DNA of 64,000 nt from JBGTGG01 sp964398945 (lineage in GTDB: Bacteria; Bacteroidota; Bacteroidia; Cytophagales; Cyclobacteriaceae), in the NCBI GenBank assembly GCA_964398945.1, contig CAYNOT010000017.1, positions 53,420 to 117,419 of the forward strand, in the 5' to 3' direction. The notes below the pieces were generated by a model that was not told where the DNA came from, did no database searches, and saw only the letters and a program-made list of their open reading frames with translations. Shown one piece after another: positions 52,562 through 62,759 of this stretch; within the stretch, counting starts at the first letter, position 1, and each line of letters begins with the position of its first letter. The translations under genes were made by a program, and so were the position numbers.

Positions 52562-53450
52562 AAAACTGGTCGTGCTGCTGTTTACATGTTGGGGCATCGT
52601 TACACATGCGCAAGAACTCAACTGTCAGGTGTCCATCAATGCAAGCCAGGTACAAACAGCCGATCAGGGAATCTTTAGGGATATGAAGACAGCTGTTGAG
52701 CAATTCATGAACGGAAGAAAATGGACAGACAATAGTTTTCTAAACCATGAAAAAATTGATTGCAGCATCCAGATCACCATCACCAAGATGCCTGCAATCG
52801 GAAGTTTTAGCGCTACCGTCCAAGTGCAATCCGCACGGCCTGTATACAATAGCAACTATGCCAGCCTGGTATTTAATTTTGCGGACCGCGATTGGGATTT
52901 TGAATACATTGAATCGTTGCCGTTGGATTTTAACGATAACACTTATACCAATAACCTGACATCGATGCTGGCATTCTATGCATATTTGATTATCGGGTAT
53001 GACTACGATACCTTTAGCGAATTGGGGGGAAGCCTTTACTTTCAAAAATCTTTGGCGGTAGTAAACAATGCACAGCAATCAAACCGTCCCGGTTGGCAGC
53101 CGCTGGGAAGCAACCGAAACCGGTATTGGATCAACGAGAACCTCAACAATGGCCAATACACGGATATGCGAAAGGTCTTTTATAATTATCACAGGCTTGC
53201 GTTGGATACCTATGAAAAAGATCCTGACAAAAGCCGGACAATCATTTTGGAAGGGCTTTCCATTATTAAAAAAGCACGGGATATCAACCCAAACTCTATT
53301 CTTGTTGTCAGTTTTTTTGACGCGAAATCAAAGGAAATTGCCAATATCTTTTCGGAAGGAAATATCCAGGTACGAAGACAAGCGTATGATCTGGTGGTTG
53401 CCATTGATCCCTCCAATAAAGGGAACTATGAACGCATGATCAAAAACTGA
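52554..53450 (+). CDS. porD: type IX secretion system protein PorD (DUF4835)
   Basis: A 298-residue secreted protein with signal peptide (M-R-K-K-L-V-V-L-L, cut after T-H-A-Q) and the DUF4835 pattern: E-L-N-C-Q-V near the mature start, V-Q-S-A-R-P-V-Y, and F-Y-A-Y-L-I-I-G-Y-D-Y-D-T-F in the middle. PorD is a periplasmic T9SS-associated protein. It overlaps coaBC by eight bases. The T9SS cargo genes in the window support an active system, although the core por genes are not here. Confidence 0.92.
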   Translation: MRKKLVVLLFTCWGIVTHAQELNCQVSINASQVQTADQGIFRDMKTAVEQFMNGRKWTDNSFLNHEKIDCSIQITITKMPAIGSFSATVQVQSARPVYNSNYASLVFNFADRDWDFEYIESLPLDFNDNTYTNNLTSMLAFYAYLIIGYDYDTFSELGGSLYFQKSLAVVNNAQQSNRPGWQPLGSNRNRYWINENLNNGQYTDMRKVFYNYHRLALDTYEKDPDKSRTIILEGLSIIKKARDINPNSILVVSFFDAKSKEIANIFSEGNIQVRRQAYDLVVAIDPSNKGNYERMIKN

Positions 53451-53519
53451 ATTCATAAATTCAGGTTCCTCCCCACTGAAATTTCATATCAAAATCGCTT
53501 AATATTGTAAGCATACACG

Positions 53520-55172
53520 ATGCTACAACAACTCACCATAAAGAACTACGCGCTGATCGAAGCATTGGAGATGGCCCCATCCCCTCGCCTCAACGTGATC
53601 ACCGGGGAAACCGGAGCCGGTAAATCCATTATGCTCGGAGCGATTGGTCTTTTAATGGGAAATCGGGCTGATACCAAAGTCTTATGGAACGATCAGGAGA
53701 AATGTGTAAGCGAAGCAACTTTCGACATCAGTCAATATAATTTGAAAGCTGTATTTGAAGCTGAGAACATTGACTTCGAAAACCAAACAATTTTACGCAG
53801 GGAAATAAGTCCTTCCGGGAAATCAAGGGCTTTTATCAATGATACCCCGGTAACACTGGACGTGTTAAAAAAAATAAGTGGTTTACTGATGGACGTACAC
53901 TCCCAGCACGAAACCCTTCAACTCGGAAATCATACGTATCAATTACGTCTGATCGATATCTATGCCGGCAACGAAAAAGAGAAAAAGAAATATGCAGCGT
54001 CCTGGATTGCATACAATGATGCTAAACGCAAACTGACCGCATTGCAAAAGCATTCCTCTGCATTGCGGCAGGAATCCGATTACATCACCTTCCAACTTGA
54101 TGAGCTTATTAAAGCAGATCTAAATGAAGGCGAGCAGGAAAAATTAGAATCCGAAATTAAAATTCAGGAACATGCCGAAGACATCAAGCGAAGGCTAAAC
54201 GTCATCCTTGATTCCGTTTTGCGGTCTGACTTTGCGGGCCGGACAAATTTGGTGGAAGCACGAAATAATATCGCAGCAATCGCCACGCTTTCACCCCGCT
54301 ATGAAGAAATCCACAAGCGGTTGAATAGTCTGATCCTGGAGTTGGATGATGTGATGAGCGAAGTGGAAAATGAAGAAGGAAATATAGACTTCGATCCGGA
54401 ACAGGCAGAATTTATAAAAGAACGATTGAGTACTTTTTATAAACTGGAAAAAAAACATAGCGTAAGTTCTTTAGCCGCATTAATTGAAATCCGTGATCAA
54501 CTTGAAAAACAAGTCCATCAGACTGAAAACCTTGAAGAGGAATTAAAAGAAGCACAAGCAGCCTATGAACGAAACCAACATGCTTTGCAGGAGGCTGCAA
54601 AAAAACTAAGCAAGTCACGGCAGGAAGTTTTCAAGTCCCTGGCAATCGAGCTCGTTGCCCTTTTGAAGGAAGTAGGCATTCCTGCTGCCACCGTAACGAT
54701 AGAATCCAAACCCGTTGAATATGCAGAACATGGTGCCGACCAGGTTGAACTACTGTTTAGTGCCAATAAAGGAATACCTACGAAACCTATGAACCAGGTT
54801 GCTTCCGGTGGGGAGTTTTCAAGGCTTATGTTTTGCATCAAATTTATTATGGCCCAAAAAACTGCCATGCCCACGCTGATCCTTGATGAGATTGATACAG
54901 GGGTTTCCGGTGAAATTGCCTTCAAGCTCGGGACCTTGATGAAAAGTATGGCAAAATCACACCAACTTATCAGCATCAGCCACCTTCCACAAATTGCTGC
55001 CAAAGCGGAAGCACATTATTATGTGTTCAAAGAATTAAGTGGCAACAAAACCATTAGTACAATAAAGCTTTTGAAAGAAAAGGAACGCATTGAAGAAATC
55101 GCCAAAATGATTGGTGGTGAAAACCCTTCTAAAATTGCATTGGCAGGCGCGAAAGAATTATTGCAGCATTAG
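53520..55172 (+). CDS. recN: DNA repair protein RecN
   Basis: A 550-residue SMC-like ATPase acting in double-strand break repair. Walker A G29-E-T-G-A-G-K-S36, Q-loop near S-Q-H-E, two long coiled-coil arms (~155-225 and ~295-375) and a C-terminal head with the signature A-S-G-G-E-F-S-R and Walker B I-L-D-E-I-D-T-G-V-S-G. Its stop overlaps the convergent ydcF-like gene by four bases. Confidence 0.96.
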   Translation: MLQQLTIKNYALIEALEMAPSPRLNVITGETGAGKSIMLGAIGLLMGNRADTKVLWNDQEKCVSEATFDISQYNLKAVFEAENIDFENQTILRREISPSGKSRAFINDTPVTLDVLKKISGLLMDVHSQHETLQLGNHTYQLRLIDIYAGNEKEKKKYAASWIAYNDAKRKLTALQKHSSALRQESDYITFQLDELIKADLNEGEQEKLESEIKIQEHAEDIKRRLNVILDSVLRSDFAGRTNLVEARNNIAAIATLSPRYEEIHKRLNSLILELDDVMSEVENEEGNIDFDPEQAEFIKERLSTFYKLEKKHSVSSLAALIEIRDQLEKQVHQTENLEEELKEAQAAYERNQHALQEAAKKLSKSRQEVFKSLAIELVALLKEVGIPAATVTIESKPVEYAEHGADQVELLFSANKGIPTKPMNQVASGGEFSRLMFCIKFIMAQKTAMPTLILDEIDTGVSGEIAFKLGTLMKSMAKSHQLISISHLPQIAAKAEAHYYVFKELSGNKTISTIKLLKEKERIEEIAKMIGGENPSKIALAGAKELLQH

Positions 55173-55843
55173 CTTCCTTCTTCTTTCTTCACCTCGTCCA
55201 CAATTCGTTTTCCCCGTGTTCCCCTAAAACGCTCCCAAAACCCCTGGCGTTCTTTTATCGAAACAAAATCCGTTACCAAAGCCGAACGTGGATCAATCAC
55301 CGGAAGTTCTTTCATGGAAAAATCCAATGCGTCAAAAAAAACAGGAATCGATTCAACATCCGGACAATACTTCTTCATAAAACTTTCCAGCATTCTGGAT
55401 TGAAACGGATCGGTGGCCAGTGCAATTTTAGTGAAGCCCATTGCTTTTGCCATCTTCATGCTGTAATACACATTCTCGGTACTATGCTCTGCGGTTGTTT
55501 CTGAAAAAGTTTTATCGGTTGGGATCTTCAACGAATCGGCCATCACCTTCATCACGATTGCCTCCACATAGGGCGAGTATACTGCATTACCAGAAAAAAT
55601 AATATGCCCGGTAAAATTATGTTGATACAGATAGTGCGCCCAGTACAAACGTATTTTCATCACATCGTTTTCCTTTCCGGGTTCAAAAGGAACACCCGGA
55701 ACAATGATCACATCATAGGGCTTTCCTTCAATCGCTTTACTGAAAGACTTTCGGGTATACCGCTTGAAGCTACAATGCGTGAGCGCTCCGCCAGTTATCA
55801 AAACGATGAAAACCAAGAGGACAATTTTTCCGAATTTCTTCAT
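55169..55843 (-). CDS. YdcF/DUF218 family protein
   Basis: ATG at 55843 is chosen because it overlaps the recQ stop (ATGA) and starts at a membrane segment (M-K-K-F-G-K-I-V-L-L-V-F). The 224-residue protein has one N-terminal helix, or a lipoprotein-like L-T-H-C, then the DUF218 fold: Y-D-V-I-I-V-P-G, a G-H-I-I-F-S-G motif, E-x-x-A-E-H-S-T-E-N, and a late L-A-T-D-P-F-Q-S-R-M. DUF218 proteins act in envelope biogenesis (ElyC/SanA group). Function here unknown. Confidence 0.88.
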   Translation of the reverse strand: MKKFGKIVLLVFIVLITGGALTHCSFKRYTRKSFSKAIEGKPYDVIIVPGVPFEPGKENDVMKIRLYWAHYLYQHNFTGHIIFSGNAVYSPYVEAIVMKVMADSLKIPTDKTFSETTAEHSTENVYYSMKMAKAMGFTKIALATDPFQSRMLESFMKKYCPDVESIPVFFDALDFSMKELPVIDPRSALVTDFVSIKERQGFWERFRGTRGKRIVDEVKKEEGS

Positions 55844-57753
55844 TGGTCCTTTACATGCAATACCCAAAATTCATCATAAGCAATTTTAGATTCATCAACG
55901 AGTTGTCGAATCACCTCTACAAACAATTCGTGCTTCGATGGTGCAATCTTCTCTTCCAGTATATCAACATTCATTGGTTCTGCTGAAAGTAGGTGGAGGA
56001 TTTCATCACGTAAGTCATTGACAATTTTTTGCTGTCCTTGTTTTCGGTTTTCGATACAGACATCACAATTTCCACACAATACATCCGTTCCTTCACCAAA
56101 ATATTCCTGAATACGTTGCATCCTGCATTGCACCGATTGAATTGTATAGGCTATAACAGACTCCACTTTCGAAACCGCCAGAATCCTCCGCTCTTCCAAT
56201 CGTTTGTGGTCGAGCGATAAATGCTTAGCATCTTGCCTTTCCGTTAAAAAGGTAATTTGCGCCTGGTCTTTCACGGGTATGTAGTTGATGATTTTCAACT
56301 CATCCAAATGTTTAAGCATTTTTATAACCACAATCGTTTTCACATCCAATGCTTTCGCAAGGTAGTTTTCCGCAATCATTGAGAATCCGGAAAATATTTC
56401 ACCACCATACAACCGCAAAAGGGTTTTGATCAAAGGTTCAAAACTGACGTTTGCTATTTGAAATTCGTATAGCTGTGCTTTGCTTACACACCATGAAATC
56501 TGGGATGGGTTATAAAAACTATCGTTGAATTGGAGGTGTCCCTCCTCTTGTAACCGGGCCAGCGCAGGATACACATCCACCGGATGAAAACCATACCGAT
56601 CAGAAAAACCATGTACTTCAAAATCAAAACTTTCATTCAAGCCAGCCCCTTCCGCAAGTTGATAATAATTTGCCAGTGCCTGATAAACACGTTTCAGGAA
56701 ATCAATTTCAGGGTGGTTCTGTAGTACCCTGTTCTTTACCAATTCCAAATCGGAAGGATCATACAAAATTGTTGCAAACGATCGCTTCCCATCGCGACCG
56801 GCCCTTCCTGCTTCCTGATAATACGACTCCAGGTTTTCCGGCAAATCAAAATGGACAACCAACCGCACATCGGCTTTGTCAATACCCATACCAAAAGCAT
56901 TGGTAGCAACCATGATCCTGAATTTTCCCTTGATCCAATTGTCCTGCGACCCGCTACGTTCCTTAAATAACATTCCTGCATGATAATAGCCAGCGGAATG
57001 CTTTGCCTTGGATAACACCATCGCCAATTCTTGCGCGAGTTTTCGGGAACGAACGTAAACAATTGCAGTACCGGAAACAGCCTTTACTATTTCCAATAAT
57101 TTCTTTTCCTTGTTTTCAGTTTTGCGGACAACGAATGAAAGGTTCTCACGGGCAAAGCTTTTCTGGAATACATTTGCCTCTTTGCTCAAGCTAAGTTTTT
57201 CCTGAATATCGAGCAGCACGCTGGGTGTTGCGGTAGCCGTTAATGCAATGAATGGAACATCTTTTTTGATTTCTCGCAATGCTGCTATTTCCAAATAGGC
57301 CGGACGAAAATCATAACCCCATTGCGAAATACAATGCGCTTCGTCCACAGCTATCAGTGCAACCTTCATTCGCTTAAAGCGCTCAATGAAAACTTCTGTC
57401 TTTAACCGCTCCGGTGAAACGTACAAAAACTTTGTGGTTCCGTGTACACAATTATCGAGGTACATATCAATTTCACTCCAACTCATACCGGAGTAAACCG
57501 CCACTGCATCAATTTCACGTTTTCGCAATTGTTCAACCTGATCCTTCATTAAAGCAATTAACGGAGTAACCACAACGCACACCCCATCGAGCAACATGGC
57601 CGGTACCTGAAAACAAATGGATTTTCCGCCACCTGTTGGCAACAAGGCAACTGTATCCTTTCCTGCCAACACAGATTGGATTATTTCATCTTGCAAGGGG
57701 CGAAAGGCGGAATGGTGCCAATAGCGTTTTAATATTGAAAGGGCCGAATCCAT
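55840..57753 (-). CDS. recQ: RecQ family ATP-dependent DNA helicase
   Basis: A 637-residue SF2 helicase: Walker A T40-G-G-G-K-S45, D-E-A-H box near 136, the R-A-G-R-D-G motif VI, and a RecQ C-terminal zinc site near residues 535-575 with C-R-M, C-G-N-C and C. No HRDC domain follows; instead the last ~60 residues form a short helical tail, so it is the compact RecQ form. It unwinds forked or recombining DNA. It overlaps the downstream DUF218 gene by four bases. Confidence 0.94.
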   Translation of the reverse strand: MDSALSILKRYWHHSAFRPLQDEIIQSVLAGKDTVALLPTGGGKSICFQVPAMLLDGVCVVVTPLIALMKDQVEQLRKREIDAVAVYSGMSWSEIDMYLDNCVHGTTKFLYVSPERLKTEVFIERFKRMKVALIAVDEAHCISQWGYDFRPAYLEIAALREIKKDVPFIALTATATPSVLLDIQEKLSLSKEANVFQKSFARENLSFVVRKTENKEKKLLEIVKAVSGTAIVYVRSRKLAQELAMVLSKAKHSAGYYHAGMLFKERSGSQDNWIKGKFRIMVATNAFGMGIDKADVRLVVHFDLPENLESYYQEAGRAGRDGKRSFATILYDPSDLELVKNRVLQNHPEIDFLKRVYQALANYYQLAEGAGLNESFDFEVHGFSDRYGFHPVDVYPALARLQEEGHLQFNDSFYNPSQISWCVSKAQLYEFQIANVSFEPLIKTLLRLYGGEIFSGFSMIAENYLAKALDVKTIVVIKMLKHLDELKIINYIPVKDQAQITFLTERQDAKHLSLDHKRLEERRILAVSKVESVIAYTIQSVQCRMQRIQEYFGEGTDVLCGNCDVCIENRKQGQQKIVNDLRDEILHLLSAEPMNVDILEEKIAPSKHELFVEVIRQLVDESKIAYDEFWVLHVKDQ

Positions 57754-57799
57754 TTATATCCCTAATATAAGAATGAAGAATGAAAGGGCATTAAAATGC

Positions 57800-57841
57800 T
57801 TTACACCAAATGTGTATTAAAAAAAATTCCCACGGTGTAAA
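57800..57841. repeat. inverted repeat TTTACACC / GGTGTAAA upstream of recQ
   Basis: Perfect 8-bp arms at 57800-57807 and 57834-57841, 26 bp apart, 47 bp before the recQ start. Possible operator or leftover hairpin. Confidence 0.4.
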
Positions 57842-57882
57842 AAAACAAAACCCGTAAGACCGCTCTTGCGACCCTACGGGTT
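57838..57882 (-). terminator. hairpin terminator after the solute-binding protein gene
   Basis: Stem AACCCGTA (57849-57856) / TACGGGTT (57875-57882); on the minus strand it is followed by TTGTTTTTTT. It lies 21 bp past the stop. Confidence 0.8.
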
Positions 57883-57903
57883 CACCGGTTTAGGGTTGGT
57901 TGG

Positions 57904-58755
57904 TTACTTGGCGGATTGCAGAAGCTTTACTCCTGTGTCCCCTAAATGTTTTTGTAATATAGCGCGGTATTGTGCAGAATTCAAGTAGCCGCCACTCGAA
58001 GCAAAAAATTCATCCAAAACGGGGCCCCAATCGCTATTGAGTGGCATAATAAACCCAAATTGTTCGGCAGCCTTGTCACCCACCGGATGACGCTTCACCG
58101 GCTTTTTCGACTGGAATGCATCCAAATAAAATGCAAGGTCCAGGTAGGCAAATGCGTTCTTATCTGCTAAAATTTTTTCCAAAGTCTGTTGACTGGTTGT
58201 TTGATAACTCACTTTCATTGCTGGGAAATAATCCTTTTTCAAATCAAGAATCCTTTTTTCATTTAGCGTTCCTTTTGCTGTGTACGCTGTCAGACCTGAA
58301 AAGGTAGTTCCGATATCTTCAATCTTAGCCAGTGTTGGAACGCTGCTCTGTGTTATTAAAATCGCAAAGTTTGTTATAAAAGGAGGGCTGAATTTAACCT
58401 CTTTGGTCCTTGCTTCCGTAATGGTAACATTGCCCAAGCCAAATACACCACCTGTGGAAATTTTTACTTTGTCGTACATTCCACTAAAGCTCGTACCATC
58501 GCCAACAAATTTTGAAGATAGGTTTACGCCTTTGTTCTTGTTTACCCAAGAAACAAAATCACCCATGATATCAACACATATCCCGGTTAATTTACCATCA
58601 CTCTTGTAAACAAAACCAGGTGTTTCAACATACGCAAAAGTAATAGTGCCTTTGCCTGCCCCTTTAACTTGTGCCCACGAATCACCGGTGTGTCCTTGCG
58701 CAAAGAGTCCGATTGAAGCACATATACTCCCTATAAATAATACTATTCTTTTCAT
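57904..58755 (-). CDS. periplasmic substrate-binding protein (family 3, PAAT-like)
   Basis: A 283-residue secreted protein with signal peptide (M-K-R-I-V-L-F-I-G, cut after G-L-F-A-Q) and the SBP_bac_3 fold: L-T-G-I-C-V-D-I-M-G-D-F near 57-68, V-T-I-T-E-A-R-T-K near 110, and a D-S-D-like D-W-G-P-V-L-D near 250. Such proteins bind amino acids for ABC uptake, yet no permease or ATPase is adjacent and the gene has its own terminator, so it may act alone or as a sensor partner (inference). Confidence 0.88.
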   Translation of the reverse strand: MKRIVLFIGSICASIGLFAQGHTGDSWAQVKGAGKGTITFAYVETPGFVYKSDGKLTGICVDIMGDFVSWVNKNKGVNLSSKFVGDGTSFSGMYDKVKISTGGVFGLGNVTITEARTKEVKFSPPFITNFAILITQSSVPTLAKIEDIGTTFSGLTAYTAKGTLNEKRILDLKKDYFPAMKVSYQTTSQQTLEKILADKNAFAYLDLAFYLDAFQSKKPVKRHPVGDKAAEQFGFIMPLNSDWGPVLDEFFASSGGYLNSAQYRAILQKHLGDTGVKLLQSAK

Positions 58756-58848
58756 GGGTTAAATTTTCCATGAGTTTACACAATTGGTTTTTCAATTATG
58801 ATGCTGAAGTAATATTGATGTGCTTTTTCTTGAGGAAATGTAAAATAA

Positions 58849-59625
58849 CTACCACATAAGTTTTTCTTTTCCCAAGAAAGCGGCAATTCCTTTTTTACAA
58901 TCATCACTTGCACGGACTTCTGCATTTTTTTGTGCAGCAAAATCCAATGCATCTTCCAATTTCATGGTTTGGATTTCCGAAATCGTTTGCTTTGTTACGT
59001 TCATTGAGTTCCCCGAGTTTCCGGAGATCAACTTCTCGGCAAACATCAAAACATCAGATTCAATTTGTTGCGCATCACTAATAAAATTGATCAGTCCCAT
59101 TTGTTTTGCTTCTTCAGCAGCGTAGAGATCACCGGTCAGCAATAATTCTTTCCCTATCTTCTCCCCAACCTTTCGCAACAAAAAAACCATCACAATAGCG
59201 GGGATAAACCCGATCTTCACTTCGGTATAGCCAAACCTGGCTTCCGGTATACTAAATACAAAATCACAAACCGTGGCCAAACCACACCCGCCTGCAATGG
59301 CATGGCCTTCCACCTGGGCAATCACAATCTTGTTGGCTGTGTAGATGGAAAGGAACAATTCTTTTAAGTGGGACGAGTCGGCCAGATTCTCTTCAAAAGA
59401 ATTTTGTTGCAGCTGTTGTAGATATGCCAGATCGGCACCGGCACAAAAAGATTGCCCATTCGCCTTTAATACAATTACTTTCACATGTGCGTCACTTTCG
59501 GCTTTTGCGAAAGCAGCTTTCAACTCCGTCACCATTTCAAAACCCAATGCATTTCTTTTGTCAGGCCGATTGAGTGTAATAAAACCGATGCGATCCGAAA
59601 CAAGATATTCTACCATGCTCATCAT
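58849..59625 (-). CDS. enoyl-CoA hydratase/isomerase family protein
   Basis: A 258-residue crotonase-fold protein: N-R-P-D-K-R-N-A-L near the start, oxyanion-hole loop C-A-G-A-D-L-A-Y near 61, and the second loop G-G-C-G-L-A near 111. A glutamate in P-E-A-R-F-G-Y-T-E near 130 is consistent with hydratase activity on fatty-acyl-CoA. It starts directly after the comEC stop; an internal ATG (M-V-E-Y-L) three codons later is an equally good start. Confidence 0.92.
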   Translation of the reverse strand: MMSMVEYLVSDRIGFITLNRPDKRNALGFEMVTELKAAFAKAESDAHVKVIVLKANGQSFCAGADLAYLQQLQQNSFEENLADSSHLKELFLSIYTANKIVIAQVEGHAIAGGCGLATVCDFVFSIPEARFGYTEVKIGFIPAIVMVFLLRKVGEKIGKELLLTGDLYAAEEAKQMGLINFISDAQQIESDVLMFAEKLISGNSGNSMNVTKQTISEIQTMKLEDALDFAAQKNAEVRASDDCKKGIAAFLGKEKLMW

Positions 59626-61719
59626 TTAAAATTTTTGTTCAAAAACAAAGGCACCATCCGTGCGCGTATTATGGACAACCAGTCCTGATTTCCTTGCTTG
59701 TGAAGTTAGCTCTTTTGCAAGATAGGAACTATTGCTACTATCGATAATAATTGCCTTTGGCCTAAAACCAAGATCAGCGGATGAAGACAGTGCGTTGTTC
59801 GAAACGACAAGGAAATCAAAATTTCCATTGTCCGGCAACCGGTGCTGCTTTTCGGTTACCCATACTATCGAGATAGCATTTCGTTTTATGGCAGTGCAGC
59901 CTTCTATCCTTTTACAAAAGGGTAAACTATCCCCGGCCAAAATATGGTTTGCACCCAACACCAACCGGTTCGGGCGAATGTGGAACCGAACAGATTCATT
60001 ATCCTGTGAAAGCGCACTGTCCAGGAATGTATAAACAGTTCCTTTTTCAAAAATATCAATAGCACTATGACCGGAAATGTTGTAAACCGTCAATTTCCGG
60101 GCCGCAGAATTCTTCATTAAGTGTTGCCCTTGTTGAAAAGACAAAAGTGCAACAAGGAAAAACACACCCATTAAAAACCGGAACCTTCTAAATTCCATCA
60201 AACAAATAAATGAAAGGATGGCAAGGACGATAAGCCAACATTGAAAAGTAGTGAGGTATACATTTTCAATCAGGCTATAAGGAAACGATTCAACAAAGAA
60301 CACACTTGCATTTAACGCCTTCACAATCCAGCTTAAACAAAAACCCAACACGGTTGCGATCGGGCTGAAAAAGCCGGATACCAATACTGCCAGGCCCCCG
60401 ATCAAAATTATAAACGCACAAGGGATGATAAACAAATTGGAAAACAGGAAATAAACCGGGAACTGATGGAAGTACAACAACCCCAGCGGGAATGTGGCAA
60501 TTTGTGCAGCGATGGAAACGGATGACAATTCCCAGGTTTTGGTTACCAAATAATAACGGGAAGAAAATACCCTGGTGAATTTAGGTTGGAAATAAACGAT
60601 CCCCAATACGGCTGCGTATGAAAGCTGAAAACCAACGGCCATGATAAAATAGGGGTTGTACAACAAAAGGCAGCATGCAGAGATGGCAAGCGTATTATAA
60701 ATATTTGTCCTGTGCCGGAAAGGAAGTGCAACGGCAACAAACGTAAACATGGTAACAGCACGAAGGACCGAAGGCGATAAACCCGTGATCAATGCATACG
60801 CCCATAAAATAAGGACACCCATAATCGTAACTATGGTTTTTCCCTTCCGTGATTTTCCAATGGGGCGCAACACCAGTAATACAATCCAATAAAGGATACC
60901 GACATGCAAACCGGACACTGCCAATACATGCATCCCGCCCGATGCGGAATATGCACTGATCAATTCATTGTCCAGTCCATCCTTAATGCCCAACACCAAT
61001 CCCAACACAATCGCTTGTTCATGTTCACCTTTGATATAACGTTTCAATGTATTGCGCGCCCACTCACTACCAATAAATGCCAGCTGTAATATTTTATAAG
61101 GCGGATCGGACCGGACAAACCGCACTTCACCTTCACGCAAATAATGCTGGTGGTAAATGTTTTGAAACGACAAATACTGTTGATAATCAAATCCATGTGG
61201 GTTGTTCGGAGGGGGCACCAATTGCGGCCCACCTTTTATCAACAGCACATCCCCATAGTGAAATGGGTTTTCAAAATCCCTTTTCGATAGGTAGAGGATA
61301 ATTTTAGCATCCGCCCGCTCCCACTTATCCGCAAACCGCAATTGCATTTCTGCTTCCACTTTCCAGGTATTCTTTTTTTCCTGGGGTTGTGACACTACAA
61401 CTGCGGTGTAATACCGGATGGTATCATTTTGATGGAACAAATTATGTTCATTGTTCCGCCCGTTCTTGTAGAATAAATGGACATATCCTATCAGGAAAAT
61501 GAACGACAATCCAACAACACCTGTCCAATCCTGAATATTCTGGATTTTCCTGCGAAAGGAAAAAAGGAACCCAAAAACAACGGCTAAAAAAACCAACGAA
61601 ATTATTGCAACTTTTATTGGTATGGCCCCGGGAAAATAGATGCCTGTCAATATCCCTGCAATCAGTACAGCAACAAACCTAACAAAGGGATACGGGACCC
61701 ATCGGAACATAACTCTCAA
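59626..61719 (-). CDS. comEC: ComEC/Rec2 family DNA-uptake membrane protein
   Basis: A 697-residue polytopic protein: an N-terminal DUF4131-like region with helices near 15-85 and a soluble OB-like part (~100-220), then the Competence domain with ~8 helices (~240-520) bearing H-V-L-A-V-S-G-L-H-V and S-P-S-V-L-R-A. The metallo-beta-lactamase tail of Bacillus ComEC is reduced to about 120 residues without an H-x-H-x-D-H motif, as usual in this phylum. It is the candidate DNA channel for transformation; no pilus genes are nearby. Confidence 0.93.
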   Translation of the reverse strand: MRVMFRWVPYPFVRFVAVLIAGILTGIYFPGAIPIKVAIISLVFLAVVFGFLFSFRRKIQNIQDWTGVVGLSFIFLIGYVHLFYKNGRNNEHNLFHQNDTIRYYTAVVVSQPQEKKNTWKVEAEMQLRFADKWERADAKIILYLSKRDFENPFHYGDVLLIKGGPQLVPPPNNPHGFDYQQYLSFQNIYHQHYLREGEVRFVRSDPPYKILQLAFIGSEWARNTLKRYIKGEHEQAIVLGLVLGIKDGLDNELISAYSASGGMHVLAVSGLHVGILYWIVLLVLRPIGKSRKGKTIVTIMGVLILWAYALITGLSPSVLRAVTMFTFVAVALPFRHRTNIYNTLAISACCLLLYNPYFIMAVGFQLSYAAVLGIVYFQPKFTRVFSSRYYLVTKTWELSSVSIAAQIATFPLGLLYFHQFPVYFLFSNLFIIPCAFIILIGGLAVLVSGFFSPIATVLGFCLSWIVKALNASVFFVESFPYSLIENVYLTTFQCWLIVLAILSFICLMEFRRFRFLMGVFFLVALLSFQQGQHLMKNSAARKLTVYNISGHSAIDIFEKGTVYTFLDSALSQDNESVRFHIRPNRLVLGANHILAGDSLPFCKRIEGCTAIKRNAISIVWVTEKQHRLPDNGNFDFLVVSNNALSSSADLGFRPKAIIIDSSNSSYLAKELTSQARKSGLVVHNTRTDGAFVFEQKF

Positions 61720-61734
61720 CTAACAAAAAAACCA

Positions 61735-62670
61735 CTAACTATGCTTGTTGTACGCTTCAATGATATCGCGTACCAATTTATGCCGCACTACATCCTTATC
61801 AGTCAATTCAACAAACCCAATACCGTTAACATCTTTTAAAATATTGATCGATTCAATCAACCCTGACTTTTGCCTCACATGCAAATCGGTTTGCGATGAA
61901 TCCCCCGAAACAATCATCTTGGATTCCGGCCCCATGCGGGTGAGGAACATTTTCATTTGCATGGGTGTGGTGTTTTGTGCTTCATCCAACAGGATAAATG
62001 CATTGTTCAAGGTGCGGCCACGCATATACGCCAACGGGGCAATCTCGATTACCTCCCGCTCCATAAAATACTTTAGCTTTTCGAAGGTAAGCATATCCCC
62101 CAATGCATCATAGATAGGACGTAGATACGGATCAATTTTCTCTTTTAAATCCCCCGGAAGAAAACCGAGGTTCTCCCCGGCTTCAACGGCCGGTCGTGTA
62201 ATGATCAACTTGTGAACTTCCTTGTTTTTCAAAGCACGCACAGCAAGGGCTACTGAAATGTAGGTCTTGCCTGTACCTGCTGGCCCGAGTGCAAAAACCA
62301 AATCATTCTCTTTTACGGTCTGCACCAATTTCTTTTGATTGGCGGTTTTGGGTTTTATCGGAACACCTTTCGATCCGTAAAGGATGATCTCCTTATCATT
62401 CTCGAGCGGCCCAAGTCCTTCATTCGAAACCAGTGCATTCACATTGTCGGTAGTAATCCTTCCATACTGATGGTAGTGGTCAATCAACGATTGCAGCACC
62501 TCACTGATCTGAGTGGTTTCGGCAGCACTTCCCTGAATAAAAATCTCATTCCCCCGCGAAACAATTTTACTCTTTGGAAAAGCAGCCGCTAAAGAATCAA
62601 TGTTTTTGTTCTCAACTCCTAAAAAATCAGCGAGTGGAATATTTTCTATGGTTACAACGCGTTCTATCAA
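61735..62670 (-). CDS. phoH: PhoH family ATPase
   Basis: A 311-residue protein with an N-terminal KH-like region (~1-70) and an SF1-type P-loop ATPase: Walker A G129-P-A-G-T-G-K-T136, A-L-A-V-R-A-L, the I-T-R-P-A-V-E-A-G motif, and Walker B I-L-L-D-E-A-Q-N-T. The full-length PhoH (PhoL/YbeZ) family works in RNA metabolism and ribosome assembly. It is divergent from the SAM hydrolase gene and shares 89 bp of upstream DNA with it. Confidence 0.94.
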   Translation of the reverse strand: MIERVVTIENIPLADFLGVENKNIDSLAAAFPKSKIVSRGNEIFIQGSAAETTQISEVLQSLIDHYHQYGRITTDNVNALVSNEGLGPLENDKEIILYGSKGVPIKPKTANQKKLVQTVKENDLVFALGPAGTGKTYISVALAVRALKNKEVHKLIITRPAVEAGENLGFLPGDLKEKIDPYLRPIYDALGDMLTFEKLKYFMEREVIEIAPLAYMRGRTLNNAFILLDEAQNTTPMQMKMFLTRMGPESKMIVSGDSSQTDLHVRQKSGLIESINILKDVNGIGFVELTDKDVVRHKLVRDIIEAYNKHS

Positions 62671-62759
62671 ATGAATTCGTGTTTGTCGTTCAGTTTTGTT
62701 CCCTAAAAGTAGTTACTTTGGAAGTACAAAACCAACAATTAACGCCCGCAACTTTAGCA